DNA from: SW4 sp042466115
Lineage (GTDB): Bacteria > Pseudomonadota > Alphaproteobacteria > Rhodobacterales > Rhodobacteraceae
Assembly: GCF_042466115.1 (NCBI RefSeq)
Contig: NZ_JAXHBQ010000001.1
Span: 1,550,001-1,614,000, forward strand
Length of the DNA stretch: 64,000 bases
Direction: 5' to 3'
In this document: piece after piece, positions 26,124 to 34,568 of the stretch
How the letters are laid out: every line of letters starts with the position of its first letter
Position numbering within the stretch: position 1 is the first letter of the stretch
Translations under genes and position numbers: made by a program
The notes under the pieces: generated by a model
Told to the model about the DNA's origin: nothing
Database searches by the model: none
What the model saw: only the letters and a program-made list of their open reading frames with translations

Positions 26124-27652
26124 TCGGCCTCCGGTTCCAGTTCCAGCGGCACCGGATCAACGCGCAAATCATCTGTGCTTAGCGTGCCACTGGGAAGCGC
26201 CAAACGGTTGCGCACGACCCAGCGCAACTGCGTTTCCGCCCGCGTGATCGCAACGTATGCAAGGCGCTTCCACAGTTGCGTGCCCGCCTCCATCCGGCCC
26301 ATGCGGCTGGCGATCTGGATGTCGGGCGCAAAGACCTGCACCGTGTCCCACTGCGACCCTTGTGCCTTGTGGATTGTGACGGCAGCACCATGCAGAAACG
26401 TCGCCCCCATGCGGGCAGCAAAGGGAATGAACGGCTCCTCGTCGCCCTCGTGTTCGATCTTGACGATGGACGCCGCGCTGACTTGGGGGTCCTCGGCACC
26501 CATCACGTGCAGACGGCTAAACCCCGGCTTGCGCCCTGGCCCCAGATAGATCACCTGCGCGCCCTTGATCAGGCCGCGCGCCTCAAGATCAAGGCGCTTT
26601 TTGCGGTGCTTCATGGGCAGTTCGATCCCGTCACAGATCAGCGGCTCACCTTCCAGCAGCTCATCTTCGGGCGCGCCAAAGGCCGCGCGAAACGCATGGA
26701 TCAGTTTGATACGCGTGGCATTGCGCCAGACCAGACAGGGCGAACGCGCCATCAGATCGCTTTCCACCCGCTGCGCCATGACGACCCGCTCATCACGCGC
26801 CGCAGCCTCCGCGATCATCTGTTCGAACTGGTGGAATTCCAGCGCCGGATCGCCCAATGCGTGCGCCAGATCAAGGATCGGGTTGTCCGCGTCCTGCCGG
26901 TGAATGCGGTTCAGCACCAGTTTGCGGTTCTCGGGCAGACTGTCGAATACCATACCCCCACCCTCGCCCTTGACGGGTGGCAGTTGTGCAGGGTCACCAA
27001 ACAACAGCAGGGTTGGGAAAATCTCGGTCAGGTCTTCGAACTGCTTGCCATCCAGCATCGAACTTTCATCGACAAAGCCGATGTCCAACGGCTCCTCGCG
27101 GCGCTTCCATCCGGTGATGAAATCGCTGCCGCGCAAGCCTGCCGCTGCCAATGCCGCAGGCACAGATGTGTTCGCCTGATATGAGGCCCACGCCCGATCA
27201 AGCGCCACATCGGTCAGCCCTTCGATGTCGGGGCGCTCGCCCTGCCCGGCCAGCCATTCCGCGACCTTCTCGAATTCGGGATCATAGACGGGCGTATAAA
27301 GAATGCGGTGGATCGTCGTCGCCGGCACGCCGCGATTGCGCAACACGCTCGCGGCCTTGTTCGTGGGGGCGAGAATGGCCAGCGTGCGGCGATCCTTGCG
27401 CTTGCGCCCTTCCCAATCGCCCGACACCACATCAACGCCCGTATCGCGCAGCGCCTTGAACAGTTCAGCCAGCAACAGGGTCTTGCCCGACCCGGCCTTG
27501 CCAACCACAGCCATGACCGATGCGGCCGGATCGCCCGCAGGCGGCATCAACAATTGGTCATCCAGATTGATGCCCGCACTGCGCAGCGCCTCGGCGATGG
27601 CATCCCATGCTTCGGCCTGATCGTGTGAAAATGTGAGTGCGGGCAATGACAT
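26120..27652 (-). CDS. RecD-like SF1 DNA helicase (AAA family ATPase)
   Basis: A 510-residue superfamily 1B helicase related to RecD/Dda. Motif I is VGKAGSGKTLLLAEL near 51-65, motif II FVDESSML, motif III LFGDPAQLPPV, and the C-terminal motif region has TIHKAQGSQWDTV and YVAITRAETQL. It lacks the N-terminal extension of RecD2, so it is a compact form and may act in repair or recombination. It starts 40 bases after luxI and overlaps the SDR gene, so it may share transcription with the quorum-sensing locus. Confidence 0.87.
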   Translation of the reverse strand: MSLPALTFSHDQAEAWDAIAEALRSAGINLDDQLLMPPAGDPAASVMAVVGKAGSGKTLLLAELFKALRDTGVDVVSGDWEGRKRKDRRTLAILAPTNKAASVLRNRGVPATTIHRILYTPVYDPEFEKVAEWLAGQGERPDIEGLTDVALDRAWASYQANTSVPAALAAAGLRGSDFITGWKRREEPLDIGFVDESSMLDGKQFEDLTEIFPTLLLFGDPAQLPPVKGEGGGMVFDSLPENRKLVLNRIHRQDADNPILDLAHALGDPALEFHQFEQMIAEAAARDERVVMAQRVESDLMARSPCLVWRNATRIKLIHAFRAAFGAPEDELLEGEPLICDGIELPMKHRKKRLDLEARGLIKGAQVIYLGPGRKPGFSRLHVMGAEDPQVSAASIVKIEHEGDEEPFIPFAARMGATFLHGAAVTIHKAQGSQWDTVQVFAPDIQIASRMGRMEAGTQLWKRLAYVAITRAETQLRWVVRNRLALPSGTLSTDDLRVDPVPLELEPEAE

Positions 27653-27691
27653 GGCGCGACCCTACAGCGCGCGCGCGCCACGTGCCAGAGG

Positions 27692-28327
27692 TCACGCCGC
27701 CTGTCGCGCAATCTGTGGCGGGTGGCCAAAGGCGCGGGCGAACCAGTGTTCAGACAGGGCCGACGAAATCCCCGCACGGCGCAGCACACGCATCCGCGCG
27801 TCAGGGGCATATTCCCACAGGCCCACGCTGATCTGGTCACGCCCCTTGCCACTGCTGCCCAGAACCGTCGGGGATGATCCGATCATCCGGTAAATCCGCA
27901 CCATGCGGGCATCAAACACGCCGACGAAATGCGTCAGGGAAAACCCGCGCATCAATTCGCCACCTGCCAACATCAAAGCGCCCGCAACCTGTGGCGCTGC
28001 ACCGCGCGCAAGGCAGAACCGCGTGCATTCCCAGATCAACGGGCTGGTGATGTCCGCACCCACCGTCAGATTGCCAAAATGGTCGCGCACCATCGTCTGG
28101 CCCGTGGTTGGCAGGAACCGCATCGATCCGCCGTGCGTGCCATCAGGGCGTTGCCAGATCACGTAAAGCGGGTTCAGGGCGTCGTAGTCATCGCGCTCCC
28201 ACCCCAGTTCATCCACCTGCACATCCCAACCCAACCGGCGCGCAAACTGGTCAGCGCGATCACGAAACATCGACGCGCACAGGGCCGGATAATCCTTCAA
28301 TTGATCAGCATAAAGATAACGCAGCAT
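27692..28327 (-). CDS. luxI: Acyl-homoserine-lactone synthase (LuxI family)
   Basis: Makes N-acyl-homoserine lactone signal from SAM and an acyl carrier. The 211-residue protein keeps the LuxI invariant residues at their usual numbers: R24, F28, W34, an Asp pair in the ERDDYDALNP region (D46/D49), R70 in SMRFLP, and E100/R103 in WECTRF. The ATG at 28327 opens MLRYLYADQL; the frame continues to 28360 without family sequence. It lies 81 bases after luxR on the same strand, with an inverted repeat between them that could be a LuxR operator or terminator. Acyl-chain specificity cannot be read. Confidence 0.93.
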   Translation of the reverse strand: MLRYLYADQLKDYPALCASMFRDRADQFARRLGWDVQVDELGWERDDYDALNPLYVIWQRPDGTHGGSMRFLPTTGQTMVRDHFGNLTVGADITSPLIWECTRFCLARGAAPQVAGALMLAGGELMRGFSLTHFVGVFDARMVRIYRMIGSSPTVLGSSGKGRDQISVGLWEYAPDARMRVLRRAGISSALSEHWFARAFGHPPQIARQAA

Positions 28328-28389
28328 CCTGTTCCCCTTTGCGGCTTGCAACGGGGGCACGTTAGGATTGCGCTGGTTAACGGAATGAA

Positions 28390-28410
28390 AACCCTCCGTG
28401 ACGGTGGGTT
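28390..28410 (-). promoter_or_regulatory. Near-perfect inverted repeat between luxR and luxI (lux-box or terminator candidate)
   Basis: A 21-base dyad, AACCC-T-CCGT-G-ACGG-T-GGGTT, with one mismatched pair. It begins inside the luxR stop codon and its centre is 73 bases before the luxI ATG. Length and symmetry suit a LuxR-family operator near -40 of a luxI promoter. On the transcribed strand it is also followed by TTTTC, so it could instead be a weak terminator or attenuator. Confidence 0.45.
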
Positions 28411-29209
28411 ATTCAGCCGCCGCGCGCGGCGGGATCGTGCCTTTGCCGGGCCATGCACCGCTGGCCGCACGGGCCGATCCACCCACCACGATCATCCCTT
28501 CGGACATGGCACGCGCAACCGCGTGGGTCGTGTTGATCGCGCCCAGCTTGAAACGCGCGCTTTCGATATAGGCGCGCAAGGTATGTTCCGAGATCGACAG
28601 CATTTCGGCAACCTGCGCACGGGCATATCCCATCGCCAGAAATGTCAGCGCATCGACCTCGCGCGGGGACAGGGGTTTTGTGGGTTCCGGCGCGCGGTGC
28701 TTTTCAAACTCCAGCGCCTTTTTGTTGAAATAATGCGCGATCAGGATCAGGTCGCGCTGATGGTCTTGGGTAAAGCGCGCCCAGTCGTCGTCAGTGGCAT
28801 TGGTCGATACCGAAAACAACGCAAATTGCCCGTTCGGTCCGCGCACGGGCACCGAAAACCCCTGATTGCCGACACCATGCGCGATTGCATCACGCTGGAA
28901 GGCTTGCGCCTGTTTTGATGACCAATCCAGCCGCTTCCATTCCACCGGATGAAACCGTTGGAAACACCCCAGCACCACAGGATCAACCCGCAAGTATTCG
29001 CGATCAAGGTAGTGCTGGATCCAGACCGGATCATAGGTGCCGCAACCGTATTGTTCGCCGTCCGCGCTGACCCAGTGATAAACGATGTGATCAACGCCAA
29101 ACAGGTCGCGCAGGGCGAATGTCAGACCCTGAACATCATCAAGCCCGCGGGCCTGTTCCAGTCTCTCCAGAAAGTTGTCCAGCCTCAGCGCCGTCACCCA
29201 CCACCGCAA
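28409..29209 (-). CDS. LuxR family autoinducer-binding transcriptional regulator
   Basis: AHL receptor-regulator, up to 266 residues. The N-terminal autoinducer-binding domain has FGVDHIVYHWV, a WIQHYLDREYLRVDPV segment and FQRDAIAHGVGNQGFSVPV (the Trp, Tyr and Asp of the ligand pocket are recognisable). The C-terminal LuxR-type HTH has LSPREVDALTFLAMGYARAQ, EMLSISEHTLRAYI and ARFKLGA. The start is uncertain: ATG 29209 or GTG 29197, both inside the 3' end of the upstream small gene. It is followed by luxI, so this is the cognate sensor. Confidence 0.92.
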   Translation of the reverse strand: MRWWVTALRLDNFLERLEQARGLDDVQGLTFALRDLFGVDHIVYHWVSADGEQYGCGTYDPVWIQHYLDREYLRVDPVVLGCFQRFHPVEWKRLDWSSKQAQAFQRDAIAHGVGNQGFSVPVRGPNGQFALFSVSTNATDDDWARFTQDHQRDLILIAHYFNKKALEFEKHRAPEPTKPLSPREVDALTFLAMGYARAQVAEMLSISEHTLRAYIESARFKLGAINTTHAVARAMSEGMIVVGGSARAASGAWPGKGTIPPRAAAE

Positions 29210-29354
29210 GCGGCGTTCCCTTGGTCAGCGGCGCAATTTCGGCGCGCGCAACGCGCGCGGTCTGCACAAGTTGATCAGCCAGCAGTGGCAGATCATTCTT
29301 TTGCGCAAAAGCTTGCAGGTCCGATAATACGTCGATGATCCACTTCTGTCCCAT
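29139..29354 (-). CDS. Small conserved protein at the head of the lux operon
   Basis: A 71-residue acidic soluble protein beginning MGQKWIIDVLSDLQAFAQ, then a short helical body. Similar small proteins occur in front of luxR genes of roseobacters, as far as I recall, but no function is known to me. Support for being real: a good GAGGAG ribosome binding site before ATG 29354, a CtrA-type box upstream, and luxR starting inside its last 60-70 bases, which implies coupled translation. It could modulate the LuxR protein, which is inference only. Confidence 0.7.
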   Translation of the reverse strand: MGQKWIIDVLSDLQAFAQKNDLPLLADQLVQTARVARAEIAPLTKGTPLAVVGDGAEAGQLSGETGTGPRA

Positions 29355-29376
29355 GGGCCAGTCTCCTCGCGAGAAG

Positions 29377-29392
29377 TTAACGTTTGATTAAC
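29377..29392 (-). promoter_or_regulatory. CtrA-type binding site upstream of the lux operon
   Basis: TTAATCAAACGTTAAC on the minus strand is an exact match to the full CtrA consensus TTAA-N7-TTAAC, and it reads as a match on either strand. It lies 23-38 bases upstream of the first start codon. A further TTAAC half site is at about 29414-29418. Such close placement would fit a CtrA-controlled promoter with a short leader, or repression. Confidence 0.7.
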
Positions 29393-29482
29393 AACCTATG
29401 GTAGCATTGCAGGATTAACGAAACATATCCGCCAATTCGGACCCGCCATTTATGGGGGGAGGGCACCACGCCAACCATCTGA

Positions 29483-29522
29483 AAAGAAAAAGGGCACGGC
29501 CCCCATGCAGGCCGCACCCCTT
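29483..29522 (-). terminator. Terminator downstream of ccr
   Basis: On the minus strand AAGGGGTGCGGCC pairs with GGCCGTGCCCTT (about 12 pairs including three G-T) across an 8-base loop and is followed by TTTTC and TTTTC. It lies 26 bases after the ccr stop. Confidence 0.75.
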
Positions 29523-29547
29523 GTTTTAGCGAATCAGCCGCCGAAAC

Positions 29548-30837
29548 CTAGCGCGGCCCCGCGTCCACAGCATCTTCAAGCGTGCGCAGACCGGTCTTTG
29601 GAGACTGCACCAGCACCGCCATATTACCGGGCTTATGCTCGTTCTTGCGCATTTTGGTGTGGGCGGCGGGAATATCATCCCAGCCAAACACCTCGGACAT
29701 GCAGGGATCAAGGCGGCGCTCGATCATCAGCCGGTTGGCGGATGCGGCCTGTTTCAGATGGGCAAAGTGGCTGCCCTGAAGGCGTTTCTGATGCATCCAC
29801 ATGTAACGCACATCAAACGTGCAGTTGAAGCCTGTGGTGCCCGCACAAATCACGACCATCCCGCCCTTTTTGCACACAAGCGTGGAGACAGGGAACGTGG
29901 CCTCGCCGGGGTGTTCGAACACCATGTCGACGTTGTTGCCCTTGCCGGTGATGTCCCAGATCGCCTTGCCGAACTTGCGGGCCTCGCGCAGCCAGTCATT
30001 GTATTCCGGGGTGTTCACTGTGGGGAGTTGGCCCCAGCAGTTGAAATCTTTGCGGTTGATCACGCCTTTGGCGCCAAGGCCCATAACAAACTCGCGCTTG
30101 TCCTCTTCGGAAATGACGCCAATCGCGTTGGCCCCCGCCGTGTTGATCAACTGGATCGCATAAGAGCCCAGACCACCCGACGCGCCCCAGACCAGCACGT
30201 TTTGACCGGGCTTGAGATCATGAGGTTCGTGACCGAACAGCATCCGGTAGGCCGTGGCGAGCGTAAGCGTGTAACAGGCACTTTCTTCCCATGTCAGGTG
30301 CTTGGGACGGTGCATCAATTGCTGCGACTGCACACATGTGAACTGCGCGAACGACCCATCAGGCGTTTCATAGCCCCAAATACGTTGGCTTTCGGAAAAC
30401 ATCGGATCGCCGCCGTTGCATTCCTCGTCGTCGCCATCATCCTGGTTGCAGTGAATGACAACCTCGTCGCCGACCTTCCAACGCTTGACCTTGTCACCCA
30501 CGGCCCAAACGAAGCCAGACGCATCTGACCCCGCGATATGATAATCGGCCTTGTGCACGTCAAAGGGGCTGATCGGGATGCCAAGACCGGCCCAGACGCC
30601 ATTGTAATTCACGCCTGCGGCCATCACGAGAACCAGAACTTCGTGGCTATCGGGCTTTTGCACATCGACCACTTCGACCTGAAACGCCTGTTCGGGTTCG
30701 CCGTGGCGTTCGCGGCGGATTGTCCAGGCATACATCTGTGCGGGAACATGGCCCATCGGGGGCATTTCACCGATGTCATACAGGTCTTTTTCGGGCGCTG
30801 TATATGTTGCGATATCAGCATTTACATCCAAGGCCAT
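29548..30837 (-). CDS. ccr: Crotonyl-CoA carboxylase/reductase
   Basis: Key enzyme of the ethylmalonyl-CoA pathway: reduces crotonyl-CoA with NADPH and fixes CO2 to give (2S)-ethylmalonyl-CoA. The MDR-family protein (429 residues) has ASDASGFVWAVGDKVKRWKVG (read from GSDASG), EEC-rich insertion DDGDDEECNGGDP, the NADPH motif VWGASGGLGSYA, and FEHPGEATFPVS, where the glutamate and histidine help hold CO2. I chose ATG 30837, which follows GGAGACCAAG; ATG 30849 is the alternative. It is 131 bases downstream of the acyltransferase gene and has its own terminator. Confidence 0.96.
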   Translation of the reverse strand: MALDVNADIATYTAPEKDLYDIGEMPPMGHVPAQMYAWTIRRERHGEPEQAFQVEVVDVQKPDSHEVLVLVMAAGVNYNGVWAGLGIPISPFDVHKADYHIAGSDASGFVWAVGDKVKRWKVGDEVVIHCNQDDGDDEECNGGDPMFSESQRIWGYETPDGSFAQFTCVQSQQLMHRPKHLTWEESACYTLTLATAYRMLFGHEPHDLKPGQNVLVWGASGGLGSYAIQLINTAGANAIGVISEEDKREFVMGLGAKGVINRKDFNCWGQLPTVNTPEYNDWLREARKFGKAIWDITGKGNNVDMVFEHPGEATFPVSTLVCKKGGMVVICAGTTGFNCTFDVRYMWMHQKRLQGSHFAHLKQAASANRLMIERRLDPCMSEVFGWDDIPAAHTKMRKNEHKPGNMAVLVQSPKTGLRTLEDAVDAGPR

Positions 30838-30968
30838 CTTGGTCTCCATCGGTTTCGGATCCTGTTTTCAGGCAATGCGCGCTGCACCGCAGAATCGTTA
30901 CGTTCACCTATGCTTAGCAAGTCATCTCGCAAGATTGCAATCCCAAACGGGCCATTTTTGTAATTTAA

Positions 30969-32354
30969 TTACTTTGCCGTTGCAGAAATTCCTGCCGGCT
31001 TTGCTGCGCCTGCATCAAAGTGACCCGCAATCGAAGCTGCGTAGTAGGCCAGAACATCGCGCGATTCAGCGGGAACCTGCAGATCATCCCCGATCAGACG
31101 GCGCTGACGCAGCCGCATCAATGCGTCCTCGATCACTTTATCCAGCCCGCGCCGTGGCAAAGGCGCGTCGGTGCTAGCCAGGGCTGTCAGATCAGCATTC
31201 ACCTTGGCGCGCAAATCTGCCGCATCCGTAACACCAGCCAACAAGACACGCGCCACCAGCGGCACCGGCAGCACCGGCATCGCGCGGCGAATGCGCACCA
31301 TCAACTCGTGACCGACAGCCTCGGTCTGGTCGCCCTCGCGGCCCTGCATGAAGTCACCCAGCGACAAAGGTTCACCAAAGCTGACAGACGCCGTGCCGAA
31401 TTTGTCGAACCGTCGCGTGATCCGCTGCCACAAATGCGCCAGCACCGCGCGGCAAACAGTGGACAGGGGTGGGCGAAACCGGCGCACACCGGACTTGTCG
31501 GCGGCAATCAGAAACTTATCCTCCAGCACCCGATCATAGTTCAGCGCGACAGGAACAAAGATCACCTCGCGCCCGTCCGGTTTGAAATCCGACACGATGT
31601 AATTGAGCAAGCCAAGGCGCGGTTCGGCAACTGCCCCGGTCAGGCTTAGCCCGCCCTCGGGAAACACGGCCTGCGTCACGCCCCCTGCCGTTGCCATCTG
31701 CACATAGCGCGCCAGCACCTTACGATAAAGTGCGCCGCGCGATTTTCGCCGGATGAAATACGCGCCCATCATGCGAATGACAGCCGACAGCGGCCAGACC
31801 CGCGCCCATTCGCCCACCGCATAGGACAGCGCCGATGCGCGCGCGACAAGATAAGTTACCAGCATGTAGTCCATGTTGCTGCGGTGGTTCATCACAAAGA
31901 TAATTGCCGCGTCCGGGTTCATCCCCTCGATCTGCGCGCGATCAAATACCCCCAGCCGAATACGATACAGCGACCGCGACAGCCACCGCGCCAGCCGCGT
32001 GCCAAAGGTGAAATAGGCCGTGGCGGAAAACGATGGCACGATCTCGCGGGCATAGCTGCGCGCCTTTTCAAAGGCCACGTTTTCGGGAATGCCTTCCTTG
32101 CGGGCGTATTCACCGATTTCCTGCACGACCTCGGCGTCATAGATCAGCCGCTGGATCATGTCATAGCGGCGCGCCAGCTTGAACGGCTCGATCGGGCGGG
32201 GCAAACGGGCGTTGACCTTGGCGATCACCCGTTCCGCGCGGCGGCGGAAAAACCAACGCACGGACGGAAACAGGAAATGTGACGCGAACGTCACCGCTGC
32301 AAACAGCACAATCAGGATCAAGAGCCATAATGGCAGGTGCACGGTTTGCGTCAT
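30969..32354 (-). CDS. Glycerol-3-phosphate/lysophosphatidate-type acyltransferase (PlsC/PlsB superfamily)
   Basis: A 461-residue membrane-anchored acyltransferase. An N-terminal membrane helix (LPLWLLILIVLFAAVTFASH) is followed by the catalytic HX4D motif NHRSNMDY near 157-164, then YFIRRKSRGALYRKVL and VFPEGGLSLTG, the usual blocks I-IV of glycerolipid acyltransferases. The size and block spacing favour a GPAT-like enzyme over a small PlsC. Its position between ecm and ccr is common in Rhodobacteraceae, though a link to the pathway is not established. Confidence 0.85.
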   Translation of the reverse strand: MTQTVHLPLWLLILIVLFAAVTFASHFLFPSVRWFFRRRAERVIAKVNARLPRPIEPFKLARRYDMIQRLIYDAEVVQEIGEYARKEGIPENVAFEKARSYAREIVPSFSATAYFTFGTRLARWLSRSLYRIRLGVFDRAQIEGMNPDAAIIFVMNHRSNMDYMLVTYLVARASALSYAVGEWARVWPLSAVIRMMGAYFIRRKSRGALYRKVLARYVQMATAGGVTQAVFPEGGLSLTGAVAEPRLGLLNYIVSDFKPDGREVIFVPVALNYDRVLEDKFLIAADKSGVRRFRPPLSTVCRAVLAHLWQRITRRFDKFGTASVSFGEPLSLGDFMQGREGDQTEAVGHELMVRIRRAMPVLPVPLVARVLLAGVTDAADLRAKVNADLTALASTDAPLPRRGLDKVIEDALMRLRQRRLIGDDLQVPAESRDVLAYYAASIAGHFDAGAAKPAGISATAK

Positions 32355-32413
32355 GGCATGACCTTACAGTGTTCTGCGCCGCCGTAAATCCACCCATGCC
32401 GCAACGCAGCGAA

Positions 32414-32442
32414 TTGACAAGGTCATAAAGTGTCGATTATCC
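32414..32442 (+). promoter_or_regulatory. Probable sigma-70 promoter of ecm
   Basis: TTGACA at 32414-32419 and TTATCC at 32437-32442 with a 17-base spacer, 49 bases upstream of the ecm start codon. The -35 is a perfect consensus; the -10 matches 4 of 6 positions. Confidence 0.6.
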
Positions 32443-32490
32443 ATGGCTTTGAGAAATAAAATTACCAAACCTGATTCAAGAGGCCACCCG

Positions 32491-34458
32491 ATGTCGCATC
32501 CGCAGAAAGATCGCCCATGGCTGTTCCGCACCTACGCGGGCCATTCGACGGCCGCGGCGTCCAACGCGCTTTATCGTGGCAATCTGGCCAAGGGGCAGAC
32601 GGGCCTGTCCGTGGCCTTTGATCTGCCCACGCAAACCGGTTACGACAGCGATCACGAACTGGCGCGGGGTGAAGTCGGCAAAGTCGGCGTGCCGGTCTGC
32701 CACATGGGCGATATGCGTGCGCTGTTTGCCGATATCCCGCTGGACCAGATGAACACATCAATGACGATCAACGCGACCGCGCCATGGCTGCTGTCGCTTT
32801 ATATCGCCGTGGCCGAGGAACAGGGTGCTGACGTATCCGCCCTGCAAGGCACTGTGCAGAACGACATCATCAAGGAATACCTGTCGCGCGGCACCTATAT
32901 CTGCCCGCCCGAACCGTCCCTGCGGATGATCACCGATGTGGCTGCCTATACCCGCCAGCACCTGCCCAAATGGAACCCGATGAACGTCTGCAGCTATCAC
33001 CTGCAAGAAGCGGGTGCGACACCGGAACAAGAACTGGCCTTTGCACTGGCCACGGCCACGGCGGTGCTGGACGACCTGCAAGGCAAGGTCGCCGCGCAAG
33101 ATTTCCCCGAAATGGTGGGCCGGATCAGCTTTTTCGTCAACGCGGGCATCCGGTTCGTGACGGAACTGTGCAAGATGCGCGCCTTTGTCGAACTCTGGGA
33201 TGAAATCTGCCAGACACGGTATGGCGTCCAAGACCCGAAATTCCGCCGTTTCCGCTATGGCGTGCAGGTCAACTCGCTTGGCCTCACCGAACAGCAGCCT
33301 GAAAACAACGTCTATCGCATCCTGTTGGAAACTCTGGCTGTGACCCTGTCGAAAAATGCCCGCGCCCGTGCCGTGCAACTGCCCGCCTGGAACGAAGCCT
33401 TGGGCCTGCCCCGCCCGTGGGATCAGCAATGGTCGCTGCGGATGCAACAGATCCTTGCCTATGAAACGGACCTTCTGGAATTTGGCGACCTGTTTGATGG
33501 CAACCCCGTGGTCACGGCCAAGGTTGATGCCCTGAAACACGGCGCGCGCGCTGAACTGGCGCAGATTGATGCGATGGGCGGGGCCGTGGGCGCGATTGAC
33601 TACATGAAATCCCGACTGGTCGAAAGCAACGCCGCGCGGATTGCCGATATCGAAAGTGGCGACACCACGGTTGTCGGTGTGAATAAATGGACGACTGGCG
33701 AACCCTCGCCCCTGACGGCGGGCGATGATGCGATCATGGTGGCTGACAAGGATGCCGAGGCCGATCAACTGGTCCGCCTGACCGCGTGGAAAGCTGCGCG
33801 CGATGGGGCTGCCGTGCGCACCGCCCTTGCGGAACTGCGCGCAGCCGCGAGCGCCGGCGAAAACGTCATGCCCCCGTCGATCGCCTGCGCCAAAGCGGGC
33901 GTGACAACCGGCGAATGGGCCGATGTGATCCGCGCCGTGCACGGCCAGTATCGCGGACCAACGGGCGTCAGCCACAACCCGTCCAACCGCACCGAAGGGC
34001 TGGACGATATCCGTGATCGTGTCGCCGCCGTCAGCCAGCGCCTTGGGCGCCGCCTGAAGTTCCTTGTCGGCAAACCCGGCCTTGATGGCCATTCCAACGG
34101 GGCCGAACAGATCGCCGCCCGTGCGCGCGATTGTGGCATGGATATTTCCTACGAAGGCATCCGCCTGACCCCTGCCGAAATTGTCGCCGCCGCACAAAAG
34201 GACGATGCCCACGTCATCGGGCTGTCGATCCTTTCGGGGTCTCACATCCCGCTGATCGGTGAAATCATCAAACAACTGGACGCCGCTGGCCTTGGCCACA
34301 TTCCGGTCGTCGCGGGCGGAATTATCCCGGATGATGATGCCAATCAATTGCGGGCGATGGGGGTTGCGCGGGTTTATACGCCAAAGGACTTTGAATTGAA
34401 CCGGATCATGGATGATATTGTCACCTTGGCAGATCCCAGCGAAGTCGCAGCCCAGTAA
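32491..34458 (+). CDS. ecm: (2R)-Ethylmalonyl-CoA mutase
   Basis: Coenzyme B12-dependent mutase converting ethylmalonyl-CoA to methylsuccinyl-CoA in the ethylmalonyl-CoA pathway. The 655-residue protein fuses the catalytic barrel (RPWLFRTYAGHS, FDLPTQTGYDSDH near 40-60, TMINATA-type MTINATAPW) to a C-terminal B12 domain with the DxHxxG motif in GLDGHSNGAE and GLSILSGSHIPL. FDLPTQTGYDSDHE and the linked ccr gene favour Ecm over methylmalonyl-CoA mutase. The start is ATG 32491 after CAAGAGG; the frame is open from 32443. Confidence 0.95.
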   Translation: MSHPQKDRPWLFRTYAGHSTAAASNALYRGNLAKGQTGLSVAFDLPTQTGYDSDHELARGEVGKVGVPVCHMGDMRALFADIPLDQMNTSMTINATAPWLLSLYIAVAEEQGADVSALQGTVQNDIIKEYLSRGTYICPPEPSLRMITDVAAYTRQHLPKWNPMNVCSYHLQEAGATPEQELAFALATATAVLDDLQGKVAAQDFPEMVGRISFFVNAGIRFVTELCKMRAFVELWDEICQTRYGVQDPKFRRFRYGVQVNSLGLTEQQPENNVYRILLETLAVTLSKNARARAVQLPAWNEALGLPRPWDQQWSLRMQQILAYETDLLEFGDLFDGNPVVTAKVDALKHGARAELAQIDAMGGAVGAIDYMKSRLVESNAARIADIESGDTTVVGVNKWTTGEPSPLTAGDDAIMVADKDAEADQLVRLTAWKAARDGAAVRTALAELRAAASAGENVMPPSIACAKAGVTTGEWADVIRAVHGQYRGPTGVSHNPSNRTEGLDDIRDRVAAVSQRLGRRLKFLVGKPGLDGHSNGAEQIAARARDCGMDISYEGIRLTPAEIVAAAQKDDAHVIGLSILSGSHIPLIGEIIKQLDAAGLGHIPVVAGGIIPDDDANQLRAMGVARVYTPKDFELNRIMDDIVTLADPSEVAAQ

Positions 34459-34460
34459 TT

Positions 34461-34485
34461 CAATTCGGCGATGAATTGCACTTTT
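34461..34485 (+). terminator. Weak terminator after ecm
   Basis: CAATTC and GAATTG form a 6-bp stem with a 6-base loop followed by CACTTTT, 3 bases after the ecm stop. The stem is AT-rich, so it may be inefficient. Confidence 0.45.
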
Positions 34486-34531
34486 GGGCAGCTCAACAAG
34501 AATTGAATCGCAAATACCAAATTCATCCCCT

Positions 34532-34568
34532 ATGAGGCCTTCTAGATCTGCAAACTGGAAAGCCTCAT
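34532..34568 (+). promoter_or_regulatory. Stem-loop enclosing the RBS and start codon of the H-NS-like gene
   Basis: ATGAGGCCTTC at 34532-34542 can pair with GGAAAGCCTCAT at 34558-34568 (10 of 11 pairs, 15-base loop). The 3' arm contains the likely ribosome binding site (GGAAAG) and the first two bases of the start codon. In RNA this would hide the initiation site; in DNA it could be a dyad operator. Confidence 0.45.

Noticed and set aside
32758..34347. 529-codon minus-strand open frame inside ecm
   Set aside because: Shadow of Ecm; no start context or family.
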